From: an uncultured Bacilli bacterium
GTDB taxonomy: Bacteria > Bacillota_I > Bacilli_A > RF39 > UBA660
Length of the DNA: 33,080 bases
Reading direction: 5' to 3'
NCBI GenBank assembly: GCA_934097105.1
Contig: CAKONI010000008.1
Span: 1-33,080, forward strand
Shown here: positions 22,666 to 30,912 of the stretch, one piece after another
How the letters are laid out: every line of letters starts with the position of its first letter
How positions within the stretch are numbered: position 1 is the first letter of the stretch
Made by a program: the position numbers and the translations under genes
The notes under the pieces: generated by a model
The model's input: the letters and a program-made list of their open reading frames with translations, nothing else
The model's database searches: none
Told to the model about the DNA's origin: nothing

Positions 22666-23814
22666 ATGGAAAAGAAAAATAAGGGATTAGTAGTTACAAT
22701 AATTATATTAGTTGTTTTGGTTTTGGGGCTTGGAGGTTATATCTGCTACCAAAAGGGAATAATTAATTTTAATGGCGAGTCTACACAAAAGAAGCAGGAT
22801 ACTAAAGAGGAGGTTTTAAAATATGAAGATAGTAAAGAGATATTTACAGGAAATGGTGATGAAAATAATCTTTTAGCCATAAAAGTTAATGGTCAGTGGT
22901 ATGAGGCTGCTAACAACAGTGCACATTATGAAGTTTTTGGAGAATATAATAATAGACTTTATTATTCAGATGATGATGCGTTTAGGTATATTGATTTAAG
23001 TACAAAAGATTTTAATAGTGTTGAATGGATAAAGTATGAAGAGAAATGCTACTCGGATGAGAATAATTTTGTTGGACTTGCTTATGCTGATAAGAGTGCG
23101 TTAAAAGATGATACTATATATTTTACAATGAATTCATTTGGATGGAATAAAGAAAGGGATAGTTATTTATATACACTTAATGTAAATGCTACTAGTTACT
23201 CTGATATTAAAAAAGAATTTAAGCGAAGTGGTATTATAGATTTGGTTATTAAGGATAATTTACTGTATTATCACCACTGGAATGATGGAGAGTCTGCTAC
23301 TACGTCTTTTGAAAGTTATAATATAGATACAAAAGAGGGAAAAACTTTATTAAAGAATATTGAATCAAATATAAGTTTTTATGATAAGGAAAGAAAGATT
23401 CTATATGGCCAAAAAGTTAGTAATAAAGAGAATGCTAATGAGAAATGGTATTTGTATGATTTAGAGTCTGATAAAAGTACCTTTATTGCGGAGATTAATT
23501 ATAATGAGGGAAGAAGTACTTCTGGAATGTTTCAATTATATAATGACAAAGTTTATTATGTGGATAATGATGTTATTATGAAATATGAAAATGGTAAAAA
23601 GGAAGAGATATATAAACTTAATAATATTAGACGTGGTGGACAAGGTGGTCAAGTTGTGGTTATTAATGATAATTTATTTGATTATTCTTCACTTACTACG
23701 GATAAATACGGATATATATTAAATGGTAAAAAGGCTACAAAAGATGAGGTGCAAAAGTATTTAGATAAATATAGTGTTCATATGAAAGATGGAGAGTTAA
23801 AAACATTTTATTAA
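22666..23814 (+). CDS. Membrane-anchored, propeller-like (DUF5050-like) protein, paralog 1
   Basis: A 382-residue protein. The N-terminus has a short basic start and a membrane helix (GLVVTIIILVVLVLGLGGYI), followed by a lysine/glutamate linker and about 320 outer residues. The outer part repeats a pattern like 'N.LYY.D.....YID..T....', e.g. NRLYYSDDDAFRYIDLST, DNLLYYHHWNDG, DKVYYVDNDVIMKYENG. This suggests beta-propeller blades as in DUF5050-type proteins. ATG 22666 has AAGGAGAGG upstream; earlier in-frame starts fall within the promoter. The first 30 residues match the next gene closely. No function can be given. Confidence 0.75.
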   Translation: MEKKNKGLVVTIIILVVLVLGLGGYICYQKGIINFNGESTQKKQDTKEEVLKYEDSKEIFTGNGDENNLLAIKVNGQWYEAANNSAHYEVFGEYNNRLYYSDDDAFRYIDLSTKDFNSVEWIKYEEKCYSDENNFVGLAYADKSALKDDTIYFTMNSFGWNKERDSYLYTLNVNATSYSDIKKEFKRSGIIDLVIKDNLLYYHHWNDGESATTSFESYNIDTKEGKTLLKNIESNISFYDKERKILYGQKVSNKENANEKWYLYDLESDKSTFIAEINYNEGRSTSGMFQLYNDKVYYVDNDVIMKYENGKKEEIYKLNNIRRGGQGGQVVVINDNLFDYSSLTTDKYGYILNGKKATKDEVQKYLDKYSVHMKDGELKTFY

Positions 23815-23823
23815 GGGCTAAAT

Positions 23824-23851
23824 AGATGATGAGAAACTTCATCTTTTTTTT
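23824..23851 (+). terminator. Terminator of paralog 1
   Basis: AGATGA (23824-23829) pairs with TCATCT (23839-23844), followed by a T tract of eight. Confidence 0.75.
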
Positions 23852-23873
23852 GGATTGTTAGTAAATAAAAGTC

Positions 23874-23901
23874 TTGACTTGGGCAAGTATTAAGGTATAA
23901 T
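23874..23901 (+). promoter_or_regulatory. Promoter of paralog 2
   Basis: TTGACT (23874-23879), 16-base spacer, TATAAT (23896-23901). Confidence 0.8.
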
Positions 23902-23932
23902 TAAGTTATAGAATAAAGAAAGGAGTTTTAAT

Positions 23933-24640
23933 ATGGAGAAGAAAAGGACGGGATTTATAGTTACGATAGTTATACTAGTAATATTGCTGTTGGGTTTAGG
24001 AGGATATGTTTATTATGACAAGTTTGTTGTTGTGCCTGATAAGGATTCTAAACTGAGTGCTGTTAATGAGAAGTATAATACTTTGAAGAATAAGTTTAAA
24101 GATTTGGAGGAAAAATTAAAAAATTCTAGTAGTAATAATTATATTACATATGATAACTATGGTGATGGAAAAAGTGCTATAAATATTTATGCAATCGGAT
24201 ATATGAATATAATTATCTATGCTTATAATGGTGAACTTTATCAAGTCATTCCTAAAGACCTTATTGATGGTGATTTAGAGGAGATAAATTCTTGGAATGG
24301 CATGCTTAACTTTGCAATGGATGATAATCCTACTAAGGTAGATGCTGATTCTGGATTAAAAATTGAAAAGTTGAATATTAAGGAAAGTAAAATTGAGAAA
24401 GTAAAGATAACTAATAATTTTTTAACTTCTGATGCTAATTTTAATGTTTATTATATCTATAAAGATGGTCATGTAGTTAAACAAAGTTCTTATGATAATA
24501 GTAAGAAAAGTACAATATTAAAAGATTACAAGGTTAAGGATTTAAGTTGTAGTTGTGCTAAATATAATGGTATTGTTTGTTCTGCTACTAAATATACTTT
24601 AACTTTACAAGATGGTTCTGTTAAAGAAGTTACGGAATAG
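23933..24640 (+). CDS. Membrane-anchored protein, paralog 2 by its N-terminus
   Basis: A 235-residue protein starting MEKKRTGFIVTIVILVILLLG, nearly the same anchor as the preceding gene (MEKKNKGLVVTIIILVVLVLG). A coiled-coil segment follows (about 40-65, KYNTLKNKFKDLEEKLKN), then an unassigned domain of about 165 residues ending with a Cys cluster (CSCAKYNGIVC). AAGGAG precedes ATG 23933. Only the anchor and the upstream layout are shared with paralog 1; the outer domains look unrelated. This suggests a module swap on a common membrane-anchor cassette. I do not recognise the outer domain. Confidence 0.75.
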   Translation: MEKKRTGFIVTIVILVILLLGLGGYVYYDKFVVVPDKDSKLSAVNEKYNTLKNKFKDLEEKLKNSSSNNYITYDNYGDGKSAINIYAIGYMNIIIYAYNGELYQVIPKDLIDGDLEEINSWNGMLNFAMDDNPTKVDADSGLKIEKLNIKESKIEKVKITNNFLTSDANFNVYYIYKDGHVVKQSSYDNSKKSTILKDYKVKDLSCSCAKYNGIVCSATKYTLTLQDGSVKEVTE

Positions 24641-24644
24641 TTTT

Positions 24645-24664
24645 AGCCCTATTGGGCTTTTTTA
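24645..24664 (+). terminator. Terminator of paralog 2
   Basis: AGCCC (24645-24649), TATT loop, GGGCT (24654-24658), followed by six T. Confidence 0.8.
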
Positions 24665-24686
24665 TTGTCTTATTTATTGCATTTTA

Positions 24687-24711
24687 AAAGGAATCTTATT
24701 TTGATTCCTTT
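24687..24711 (-). terminator. Hairpin at the end of thrS
   Basis: Perfect nine-base stem AAAGGAATC (24687-24695) with GATTCCTTT (24703-24711), the loop containing the thrS stop codon. The T tract on the minus strand is short, so termination strength is uncertain. Confidence 0.6.
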
Positions 24712-26453
24712 GTTTCTATTTCTTTAATTAGTTGTTCTTTAAACTCTTTTAGATTTAATTTTATTGTTTCTTCACTTCCGTGTTTTCTATAACTTATTGT
24801 TTCTTCGTCTTTTTCTTTTTGTCCTAGTATTAGGTTATATGGGTATTTTTTTATTTGGGCTTCACGCATTTTGTAACCTAATTTTTCATCTCTATCGTCT
24901 AGGTTTACTCTTATGTTTATTTTTTCTAGTTCGTCTTTTATTTGTTTTGCATATTCTAGATGATATTCATTGTTTACGGGAATTATATTAACTCCGATTG
25001 GTGCGAGCCAAAGTGGTAATGCTCCTTTTGTTTCTTCTAGAATGTAGGCCATAAATCTATCTAGTGATCCTAGTATAGCACGATGTAGCACTACTGGTGT
25101 TTTTTTGATTCCATCTTTGTCTACATATTTTAAGTCGAATTTTTCTGGTAAGCAGAAGTCTAATTGACAGGTTGAAAGGGTTATTTCGTTTCCTACGGCT
25201 GGTTTTACGTTAACATCTAGTTTAGGTCCGTAGAAAGCGGCCTCTCCTATTTCTTCGGTGTAATCTATTCCTAAATCGCTTAGTACTTCTCTTAGTTCAT
25301 TTTCGGCTTTGTCCCACATTTGGTCATCTGGGTGATATTTTTCTTTGTCTTCTTTGTTTCTTAATGATAGGATGCATCTGTAATCAGTGATGTTGAAGTC
25401 TTTGTAAACGTCGAATATTAGGTCTACGACATTTTTAAATTCTGATTTGATTTGTTCTGGTGTAACGAATAGATGGGCGTCATTTTGGCAGAAGTGTCTT
25501 CCTCTTTCGATACCCTTTACTGCTCCACTTGCTTCGTATCTAAAGTCATGGGCTATTTCTCCGATTCTTATTGGTAGTTCTTTGTATGAATGCAAGGTGT
25601 TAGCATAAATCATCATGTGATGTGGACAGTTCATTGGTCTTAGGACGAAACTTTCTCCGTCAAGTTCCATGGCTGGGAACATATTTTCTTTGTAGTGGTC
25701 CCAGTGCCCACTTGTTTTATATAATTCTACATTTCCTACGCATGGGGTAAGAACGTGTTTGTATCCTAATTTTCTTTCTTTTCCTTTGATGTAGTTTTCT
25801 AGATTTTCCCATATTATGTAACCGTTTGGTAAGAACATTGGCAAGCCTCTTCCTACTAAGTCATCATTCATAAATATTTCTTGTTCTTTTCCTATTTTGC
25901 GGTGGTCTCTTTCTTTTGCTTCTTCTAGGTAGTTTAGATAGTCATTTAGTTCTTCTTCTGTATCGAAGCATATTCCATATATTCTTTGGAGCATTTTATT
26001 TTTTGAGTCTCCTTTAAAGTATGCGCCGGATACTTTTAGTAGTTTGAATTGTTTTAGTTCTTTTACGGTTTCTACGTGCGGACCACGGCATAAGTCTGTG
26101 AAGTCTCCTTGAGTGTAGCAAGATATTACTTCTTTTTCGTCCATGTTGTTTATTAAATCTATTTTATATGGATCGTTTTTAAACTTTTCTAGGGCTTCTT
26201 CTTTTGTTAGTTCTTCTCTATAGATTCTTTTTCCGTCTTTTGATATTTTTTTCATTTCTTTTTCTATTTTTGGAAGGTCTTCTTCTTTTATTACGTTTTC
26301 TCCTAAATCTATGTCATAATAAAATCCTGAATCTATTACTGGTCCAACCCAAAATTTTGCCTCTGGATAAAGGTGCTTTACTGCTTGGGCTAGAAGATGA
26401 GCACAACTATGGTTTTTTATACTTAGTTTTTCATTTTCTTTAATATTTACCAT
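24696..26453 (-). CDS. thrS: Threonyl-tRNA synthetase lacking the N-terminal TGS domain
   Basis: A 585-residue protein. It opens directly in the editing domain: HSCAH (15-19) and CRGPH (122-126) give the HxxxH...CxxxH set that hydrolyses Ser-tRNA(Thr). The class II catalytic core follows, with MNCPHHM (Cys276 zinc ligand), FRYEASGAVKGIERGRHF (motif 2 region), NDAHLF and VVLHRAILGSLDR (motif 3). The C-terminal anticodon-binding domain ends the protein (APIGVNIIPVNNEYHLEYA). Most bacterial ThrRS are about 640 residues because of a TGS domain of about 60 residues, which is absent here. There is no room for it: the upstream gene overlaps the start in another frame. GAAAGGAAG precedes ATG 26453. 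No T-box leader is visible directly upstream. Confidence 0.96.
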   Translation of the reverse strand: MVNIKENEKLSIKNHSCAHLLAQAVKHLYPEAKFWVGPVIDSGFYYDIDLGENVIKEEDLPKIEKEMKKISKDGKRIYREELTKEEALEKFKNDPYKIDLINNMDEKEVISCYTQGDFTDLCRGPHVETVKELKQFKLLKVSGAYFKGDSKNKMLQRIYGICFDTEEELNDYLNYLEEAKERDHRKIGKEQEIFMNDDLVGRGLPMFLPNGYIIWENLENYIKGKERKLGYKHVLTPCVGNVELYKTSGHWDHYKENMFPAMELDGESFVLRPMNCPHHMMIYANTLHSYKELPIRIGEIAHDFRYEASGAVKGIERGRHFCQNDAHLFVTPEQIKSEFKNVVDLIFDVYKDFNITDYRCILSLRNKEDKEKYHPDDQMWDKAENELREVLSDLGIDYTEEIGEAAFYGPKLDVNVKPAVGNEITLSTCQLDFCLPEKFDLKYVDKDGIKKTPVVLHRAILGSLDRFMAYILEETKGALPLWLAPIGVNIIPVNNEYHLEYAKQIKDELEKINIRVNLDDRDEKLGYKMREAQIKKYPYNLILGQKEKDEETISYRKHGSEETIKLNLKEFKEQLIKEIETKESK

Positions 26454-26958
26454 TGTATACTTCCTTTCTGAATTCTTTTTTTCTTACTTTTTCTTGTTTT
26501 TCTTTTTTGTGACTTTTTGGTCTTAATTTTAGTTCTTTTATTATTAGTCTTGTTGTGTGATAGTCTTTTTCTAATTTTAGATTTTCTAGTTCTAGTAATA
26601 AGTTGTATGTTTTTAGACTTCTTATCTTTTCTTTTGTTAGTTTTTCTTTTCTTTTTGTGGTTTTGTCATTGCACGTTTCTAGTTGTATTTTTTGATTTTC
26701 TTTTATTATTTCTAATTGTTTTTCGTAGTTTACTGCAAATGGGTTTGTATAGTATGCGATGTTATTTTGGTTATCTTTTACTTTTAATATTTTTCCCTTT
26801 GCGATGTTTTCATTTGTTCTTTTTTGATTTTTTACTGGTTTTATGTCTAGTAGTGCTTGGAGCTGTTTATGTGTTATGTTTTCTGCTACTTCTTTTGGAA
26901 AACCGTAATATTTTATTAAATATGCTTTTATTGTTATTGTATAGTCTTTTTCTTTCAT
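26440..26958 (-). CDS. Basic hypothetical protein upstream of thrS
   Basis: I do not recognise this 172-residue, highly charged protein. It has an N-terminal globular part (about 1-50: ITIKAYLIKYYGFPKEVAENITHKQL), a middle segment and long lysine/glutamate-rich helices to the end (KEKQEKVRKKEFRKEV). No membrane segment or metal motif is visible. TCAGGGGGAAGT precedes ATG 26958. It overlaps thrS by 14 bases, so the two are translationally coupled. A weak promoter (TTGAAA-16-TAATAA) lies upstream between it and the dCMP deaminase gene. Confidence 0.7.
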   Translation of the reverse strand: MKEKDYTITIKAYLIKYYGFPKEVAENITHKQLQALLDIKPVKNQKRTNENIAKGKILKVKDNQNNIAYYTNPFAVNYEKQLEIIKENQKIQLETCNDKTTKRKEKLTKEKIRSLKTYNLLLELENLKLEKDYHTTRLIIKELKLRPKSHKKEKQEKVRKKEFRKEVYNGKY

Positions 26959-27021
26959 ACTTCCCCCTGAATGTTTTTGTCTTTTCTATTATTACATATT
27001 TTATGCTATTTTTCAATGTTT

Positions 27022-27525
27022 TTAGATATTTTTTAGGTCTATAGTTATTTTGTTTTCGTTTATGTTTTCTAGTTTTCTGTAGGTTACTTTGCAAGTGTCA
27101 AATAGTTTTTTTGATGCGATTACTTCGTTTGTGTCTTTGTATTTGTCTGATAGATATATTACTTCTTTTATTCCTGATTGGATTATTTCTTTGGCGCATT
27201 CGTTACATGGGAATAGATCTACATATATTTTTGAGTTTTCTAAATCTTTTCTTGAACCGCGGTAGTTTAATATGGCGTTTCTTTCAGCGTGGACTACATA
27301 CATGTATTTGGTTTCTAGTGGTGCGCCTTCTCTTAGCCATGGAAATTCATCATCGTGGAAGCCGTTTGGGGTTCCGTTGTAACCGATTGATAGTATTCTG
27401 TTTTCTTGGCTTACTATGCAGGCTCCGACTTGGGTTGATGGGTCTTTACTTCTCATTGATGAAAGTTTTGCTATGGCCATGAAGTATTCATCCCAGTTTA
27501 AATAATTATCTCTTTTATTTGACAT
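27022..27525 (-). CDS. comEB: dCMP deaminase / ComEB family
   Basis: A 167-residue zinc-dependent deaminase. VVHAERNAI gives His79 and catalytic Glu81, and FPCNECAKEI gives Cys107 and Cys110. The N-terminal block SKDPSTQVGACIV is that of the dCMP deaminase family. It converts dCMP to dUMP for thymidylate synthesis. In Bacillus the homolog is comEB. AAGGAGGAAAACC precedes ATG 27525. It is the last gene of a three-gene operon with the Tic20-like gene and pncC. Confidence 0.93.
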   Translation of the reverse strand: MSNKRDNYLNWDEYFMAIAKLSSMRSKDPSTQVGACIVSQENRILSIGYNGTPNGFHDDEFPWLREGAPLETKYMYVVHAERNAILNYRGSRKDLENSKIYVDLFPCNECAKEIIQSGIKEVIYLSDKYKDTNEVIASKKLFDTCKVTYRKLENINENKITIDLKNI

Positions 27526-27536
27526 GGTTTTCCTCC

Positions 27537-28013
27537 TTATAATAGTTCTAATAATTTTTTTATTGTTATATTTACAATTTCATTTTTTACTTCTTCTCTT
27601 GGTTTTTCTTCTACTTTTAGGAATATGGTTTCGCAGATGTTTGTTTCTTTTTGGAAAATACTTATAAATATTTCGTTGTCATTTCCAAATTTATTGTTTG
27701 GGTCTGGTGAGTTTATTTTTCCGGTGATTCCTACGGCGAAGTCTGAGTTTGTGAAGGCTTGAATTTTTTTACTCATTTCTATTGCTGTTTCTTTACTGTA
27801 GACTGAGTATTTTTTTATTGTTTCTTCTGGTACGCCCATTTTTATTTTGAACTCGTTTGAATATGTTACTGCGCCGAATTTAAATATTAGACTTGATCCT
27901 TGGGCGTTAGTTATGGCGCTTGCTAGGGCTCCACCAGTACAGGATTCCATGGTTGATATTGTTTGATTTTTATTTGTTAGGGTTTCTACTAGTTTTTTTA
28001 TATTTTCATCCAT
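27537..28013 (-). CDS. pncC: CinA C-terminal domain protein, nicotinamide-nucleotide amidase (PncC type)
   Basis: A 158-residue stand-alone CinA-C domain: TISTMESCTGGALASAIT (18-35), FKFGAVTYSNEFKIKMGV and FAVGITGKINSPDP are the family blocks. It deamidates NMN to nicotinate mononucleotide in pyridine-nucleotide recycling. The N-terminal molybdopterin-like domain of full CinA is absent, as in PncC/YgaD. AAAAGGAG precedes ATG 28013, and it begins 15 bases after the upstream gene. Confidence 0.9.
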   Translation of the reverse strand: MDENIKKLVETLTNKNQTISTMESCTGGALASAITNAQGSSLIFKFGAVTYSNEFKIKMGVPEETIKKYSVYSKETAIEMSKKIQAFTNSDFAVGITGKINSPDPNNKFGNDNEIFISIFQKETNICETIFLKVEEKPREEVKNEIVNITIKKLLELL

Positions 28014-28028
28014 TAGTTAATTCTCCTT

Positions 28029-28748
28029 TTATTTAAATACTTTTAGTTTATTTAGTACTGGAAGTTCCTTGGCTTTTCCTTGTAGTGCATAGATTATTCC
28101 TATGATGGCATATACTGCGAATATTATAGATAGTATGTTTAATGGTTTTTCTATCCAGGTTGGTGTTATTTCGCAGTATTCTTGGTAGGTCAGTAGTCCT
28201 AGGCTTTCGCAGGCTACTTTTATTTTGATTAGAGATTTTATGAATGTTATTAGAATCCAGTAGACTACTGTTACAAAAAGTAAGTTCATTCCTTGGGCAG
28301 CGTGGAATTTTACGAATTTATTTTTTTCTTCTAGAAAGTATGGAATTGGTGGTAAGAGATAGCATACTACTGACAGGGCTCTTCCCTCTTCTTTTTCACT
28401 TTTTGTGTAGGATTTGCTTTTGTCTTTTACGTCTTCTAGAACTTCTTTTGTTTTTTCTTTTATTTTTTTTGCTGTTTCTTTTAGGTCTTCTACTTCGATT
28501 GTATCTTTTGGTTTTTGTTTTTCATTTTTTGTATTTGTTTTGCTTTTCTCTTCTTGTTTTGATTTTGTTTTGCTTTGCTTTTTTGTTTCACTTTGCTTTT
28601 TATCTTTTTGAGTTTTTGTTTTGATTTGTTTTTTGTTTTCTTGTTTTGATTTTTCTGATGTTGTTCCACCTTGTTTTTTTAGTTCTTTTTCTTTTGATGT
28701 TTCTTGTGTTTTTTTATTTTTTTCTTCTTTTACTTCTTTTTTTGGCAT
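28029..28748 (-). CDS. Tic20/DUF4870-like membrane protein with a lysine-rich N-terminal tail
   Basis: A 239-residue protein. Residues 1 to about 118 are low complexity, rich in Lys, Gln, Glu, Ser and Thr with no hydrophobic stretch. The rest is a three-helix membrane domain of the Tic20-like/DUF4870 type (ALSVVCYLLPPIPYF ... FVKFHAAQGMNLLFV ... IIFAVYAIIGIIYALQG). The function of the bacterial family is not established. The long basic tail is probably cytoplasmic and disordered. AAAGGAGAAGG precedes ATG 28748. It is first in the operon with pncC and comEB. Confidence 0.8.
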   Translation of the reverse strand: MPKKEVKEEKNKKTQETSKEKELKKQGGTTSEKSKQENKKQIKTKTQKDKKQSETKKQSKTKSKQEEKSKTNTKNEKQKPKDTIEVEDLKETAKKIKEKTKEVLEDVKDKSKSYTKSEKEEGRALSVVCYLLPPIPYFLEEKNKFVKFHAAQGMNLLFVTVVYWILITFIKSLIKIKVACESLGLLTYQEYCEITPTWIEKPLNILSIIFAVYAIIGIIYALQGKAKELPVLNKLKVFK

Positions 28749-28770
28749 ATTACCTTCTCCTTTATATTAA

Positions 28771-28779
28771 ATTATATCA
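28771..28779 (-). promoter_or_regulatory. Extended -10 promoter of the Tic20-like/pncC/comEB operon
   Basis: TGATATAAT on the minus strand (28779-28771), 22 bases before the start codon. No clear -35 is visible. The T-rich stretch at 28798-28830 holds only a weak hairpin that might terminate mntP. Confidence 0.5.
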
Positions 28780-28832
28780 TATTTTTTTGGTTTGCATATA
28801 AAAAGAACAGTTTTTTCTATTCCTTAGTTTAT

Positions 28833-29387
28833 TTAAATTATTTTTAGTCCTTCGAGAAGAATTTTTATGCCTATTAGAATGAGCATTATTCCTCCGAATA
28901 TTTCTGATTTGTTTTTTAATTTGTCTTTTACTAGTGATGATATTAAGACTCCGGTTAGTGATAATATGAAAGTTATGATTCCTATTACTGATATGGCTTT
29001 TATTATGTTTACGTTTAAAAATGCGAATGTTATTCCTATTGCTAGGGCGTCTATACTGGTTGCTAGTGAAAGAATTAGCATGGTTTTTATATCTGTTTTA
29101 TTATTTAGATTTTCTGATTGCTTGGCTTCTTTTATCATATTTATTCCTATTAGGGATAGTATTATAAATGCTAGCCAGTGATCGACGGATTCTACTACTT
29201 GGCAAAATTTTGTTCCAAAGAAGTATCCTACTAAGGGCATTATTGCTTGAAAAAGTCCAAAGTATAGTCCTATTTTTATGGCTTCTTTTTTTCTATTTTT
29301 TTTAATTGAAATTCCTTTGCAGATTGAAACTGCGAAAGCATCCATTGCGAGGCCTATTCCTATTAGCATTAATTCTATGTTTCCCAT
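28833..29387 (-). CDS. mntP: Manganese efflux pump MntP
   Basis: A 184-residue protein with six predicted membrane helices and the two related family halves, each with an acidic motif: GLAMDAFAVSICKG near the start and ATSIDALAIGITFA in the middle. MntP exports Mn(II). ATG 29387 is chosen because GGTGATAAAA stands just before it, and the upstream codons are part of that site. It follows a CDF transporter by 39 bases, too little room for a yybP-ykoY manganese riboswitch between them. Confidence 0.93.
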   Translation of the reverse strand: MGNIELMLIGIGLAMDAFAVSICKGISIKKNRKKEAIKIGLYFGLFQAIMPLVGYFFGTKFCQVVESVDHWLAFIILSLIGINMIKEAKQSENLNNKTDIKTMLILSLATSIDALAIGITFAFLNVNIIKAISVIGIITFILSLTGVLISSLVKDKLKNKSEIFGGIMLILIGIKILLEGLKII

Positions 29388-29426
29388 TTTTATCACCTTG
29401 TTAATATATATTCTTTTTTATTTTAT

Positions 29427-30551
29427 TTAGCAGAATGGTCTATCTATTTCTATTATAAATTCATATTTTGTGTTTTTGGAGTTTATTTTTGTTTCTAAAT
29501 ATTTTTTTATTTCTTCTTTTGTTATTTTGTTTTCATAGGGAATTACGCAGTCGAATAAGATTTTTGTTGTGTTTTTTCCTTTTATTACTCTTATGTCGTG
29601 GATACTTAGGTCTTTACCTAGTTTTTCTATTTGTTTTTCTATTTTGTTTTTTATTTTATCTATTTTTGGATCTCCGATTATTACTGGGTCCATGTGAATT
29701 GTTAGGTTTATGCTTTCTTTTTTGAAGTCGTTTTCTATGTTATCTATAAGATCGTGGGCTTTTATTGTGTCTATTTTTGAGTCTATTTCGATGTGTACTG
29801 TGATGAAGTCGTTTTTTACTCCGTAGTTGTGGATTACTAAATCGTGGATTCCTTGGACGTAATCGTATGATAGGAGTTTGTTTTTTATTTTTGTTATTTG
29901 TTTTTCGTTTGGTATGGTTCCGATTATGGGTTCTAGGACTTCTTTTAATGTTTTTATGCTACTTATTATTATGAAAAGTGATACTAAAAGGCCTAGAAAG
30001 CCGTCTATATTTATGTTTGTTATTTTCATTGTTATCATTGATATTAGTATTGCTGTTGTTGTTAGGATGTCGTTTCTTGTGTCTATTATATTTGTTTTTA
30101 GTGTTTTTGATTCTGTTTTTTTATAGTAGTTTTTGTAAATTAGAAGTAGTGCTATTTTTCCGATTATTGCAATTATTAGGATTAGAAATGTTATGTTTGT
30201 AATTGTTAATGCTTTTGGATTTATTATTTTTAATATTGATTCTTTGGCAAAGATCATTCCGGTTAGGAGCATGAAGATGGCTACTAAAAGAGCGGAGATG
30301 TATTCGTATCTTGCATATCCATAGGGATGTTTTTGATCTGGTTTTTTGTTTGATAGTTTGAATCCTATTAGGGTTATTACTGATGATATGGTGTCTGTTA
30401 TGTTGTTTACGGAGTCTGTTATGATACTTATACTGTTTGTTAGAATTCCTGCGATTAGTTTTATGGCTCCGAGGGATAGGTTTATTATTATTCCTGTTAT
30501 TCCGGCGAGTAATCCATATTTGTTTCTTTCTTTACTTGTTATGTTTTTCAT
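29427..30551 (-). CDS. Cation diffusion facilitator (CDF) metal exporter, probably Mn(II)
   Basis: A 374-residue protein with six membrane helices in the first 210 residues and a long cytoplasmic C-terminal part. The site in helix 2 reads ITDSVNNITD (Asp46, Asn50) and that in helix 5 DTRND (DxxxD). HPYGYARYEY is the family loop. The acidic/Asn sites without His, and the neighbour mntP, favour manganese over zinc; this is inference. The C-terminus seems to hold a zinc-transporter dimerisation domain followed by a further ferredoxin-like domain (about 290-370), longer than in the shortest CDF proteins. It starts ten bases after the Cys-rich small gene. Confidence 0.9.
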   Translation of the reverse strand: MKNITSKERNKYGLLAGITGIIINLSLGAIKLIAGILTNSISIITDSVNNITDTISSVITLIGFKLSNKKPDQKHPYGYARYEYISALLVAIFMLLTGMIFAKESILKIINPKALTITNITFLILIIAIIGKIALLLIYKNYYKKTESKTLKTNIIDTRNDILTTTAILISMITMKITNINIDGFLGLLVSLFIIISSIKTLKEVLEPIIGTIPNEKQITKIKNKLLSYDYVQGIHDLVIHNYGVKNDFITVHIEIDSKIDTIKAHDLIDNIENDFKKESINLTIHMDPVIIGDPKIDKIKNKIEKQIEKLGKDLSIHDIRVIKGKNTTKILFDCVIPYENKITKEEIKKYLETKINSKNTKYEFIIEIDRPFC

Positions 30552-30560
30552 TTTTTATCC

Positions 30561-30794
30561 TTATATGTTGATTGTGATGGTGAATCCGTTTTTGTCCATG
30601 TTGTTGTACTCACAGTTTTCACAGATTTTTTTACAATCTGGATATTCTTTGAATAGTCTTTCTTTGAAATTTTGGTCTTCAAATCCTTTTGTTGCTTGGA
30701 CTGTTTTTAGACAGTCGAAGTTATCTATTACTTGTGCTCTTAAGGGACAATTGTGTATTTCTTCATTATTTATTTTTTTATTTAGTTTTTCCAT
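30561..30794 (-). CDS. Small cysteine-rich protein, first gene of the metal-export operon
   Basis: I do not recognise this 77-residue soluble protein. It has five cysteines and a nearby histidine: HNC at 14-16, Cys28, and CKKICENC at 54-61 (Cys54, Cys58, Cys61). The C-x3-C-x2-C group with the upstream cysteines could bind zinc or an iron-sulfur cluster. ATG 30794 is preferred because AGAAAGGA stands just upstream; the ATG at 30812 lacks a site. It precedes the CDF exporter and mntP, so a metal-linked role such as sensing or buffering is possible but unproven. Confidence 0.7.
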   Translation of the reverse strand: MEKLNKKINNEEIHNCPLRAQVIDNFDCLKTVQATKGFEDQNFKERLFKEYPDCKKICENCEYNNMDKNGFTITINI

Positions 30795-30825
30795 GTTATT
30801 TTCCTTTCTCATTTTAATTATTTTT

Positions 30826-30834
30826 ATTATAACA
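30826..30834 (-). promoter_or_regulatory. Extended -10 promoter of the metal-export operon
   Basis: TGTTATAAT on the minus strand (30834-30826), 31 bases before the start codon of the Cys-rich gene. No convincing -35. Confidence 0.5.
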
Positions 30835-30878
30835 TGTTTTTTTATTATTTTTTGTATATTTTTTTGTTTAGTGCATAT

Positions 30879-30906
30879 TATAATAATGTCATAAGGAATT
30901 TATGAC
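30879..30906. promoter_or_regulatory. Perfect inverted repeat next to a two-way TATAAT, possible operator
   Basis: GTCATAA (30888-30894), five-base spacer, TTATGAC (30900-30906). It abuts TATAAT on the plus strand (30879-30884) and an overlapping TATAAT on the minus strand (30882-30877). It lies between the TetR gene and the metal-export promoter. It could be a dimeric repressor site or the first hairpin of a short plus-strand RNA. Confidence 0.4.
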
Positions 30907-30912
30907 GTATTT

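Noticed and set aside
26454..27021. T-box leader before thrS
   Set aside because: The space is taken by a coding gene and a 63-base gap with no specifier, T-box sequence or terminator stem.
29388..29426. yybP-ykoY manganese riboswitch before mntP
   Set aside because: Only 39 bases lie between the genes and they are plain AT-rich sequence.
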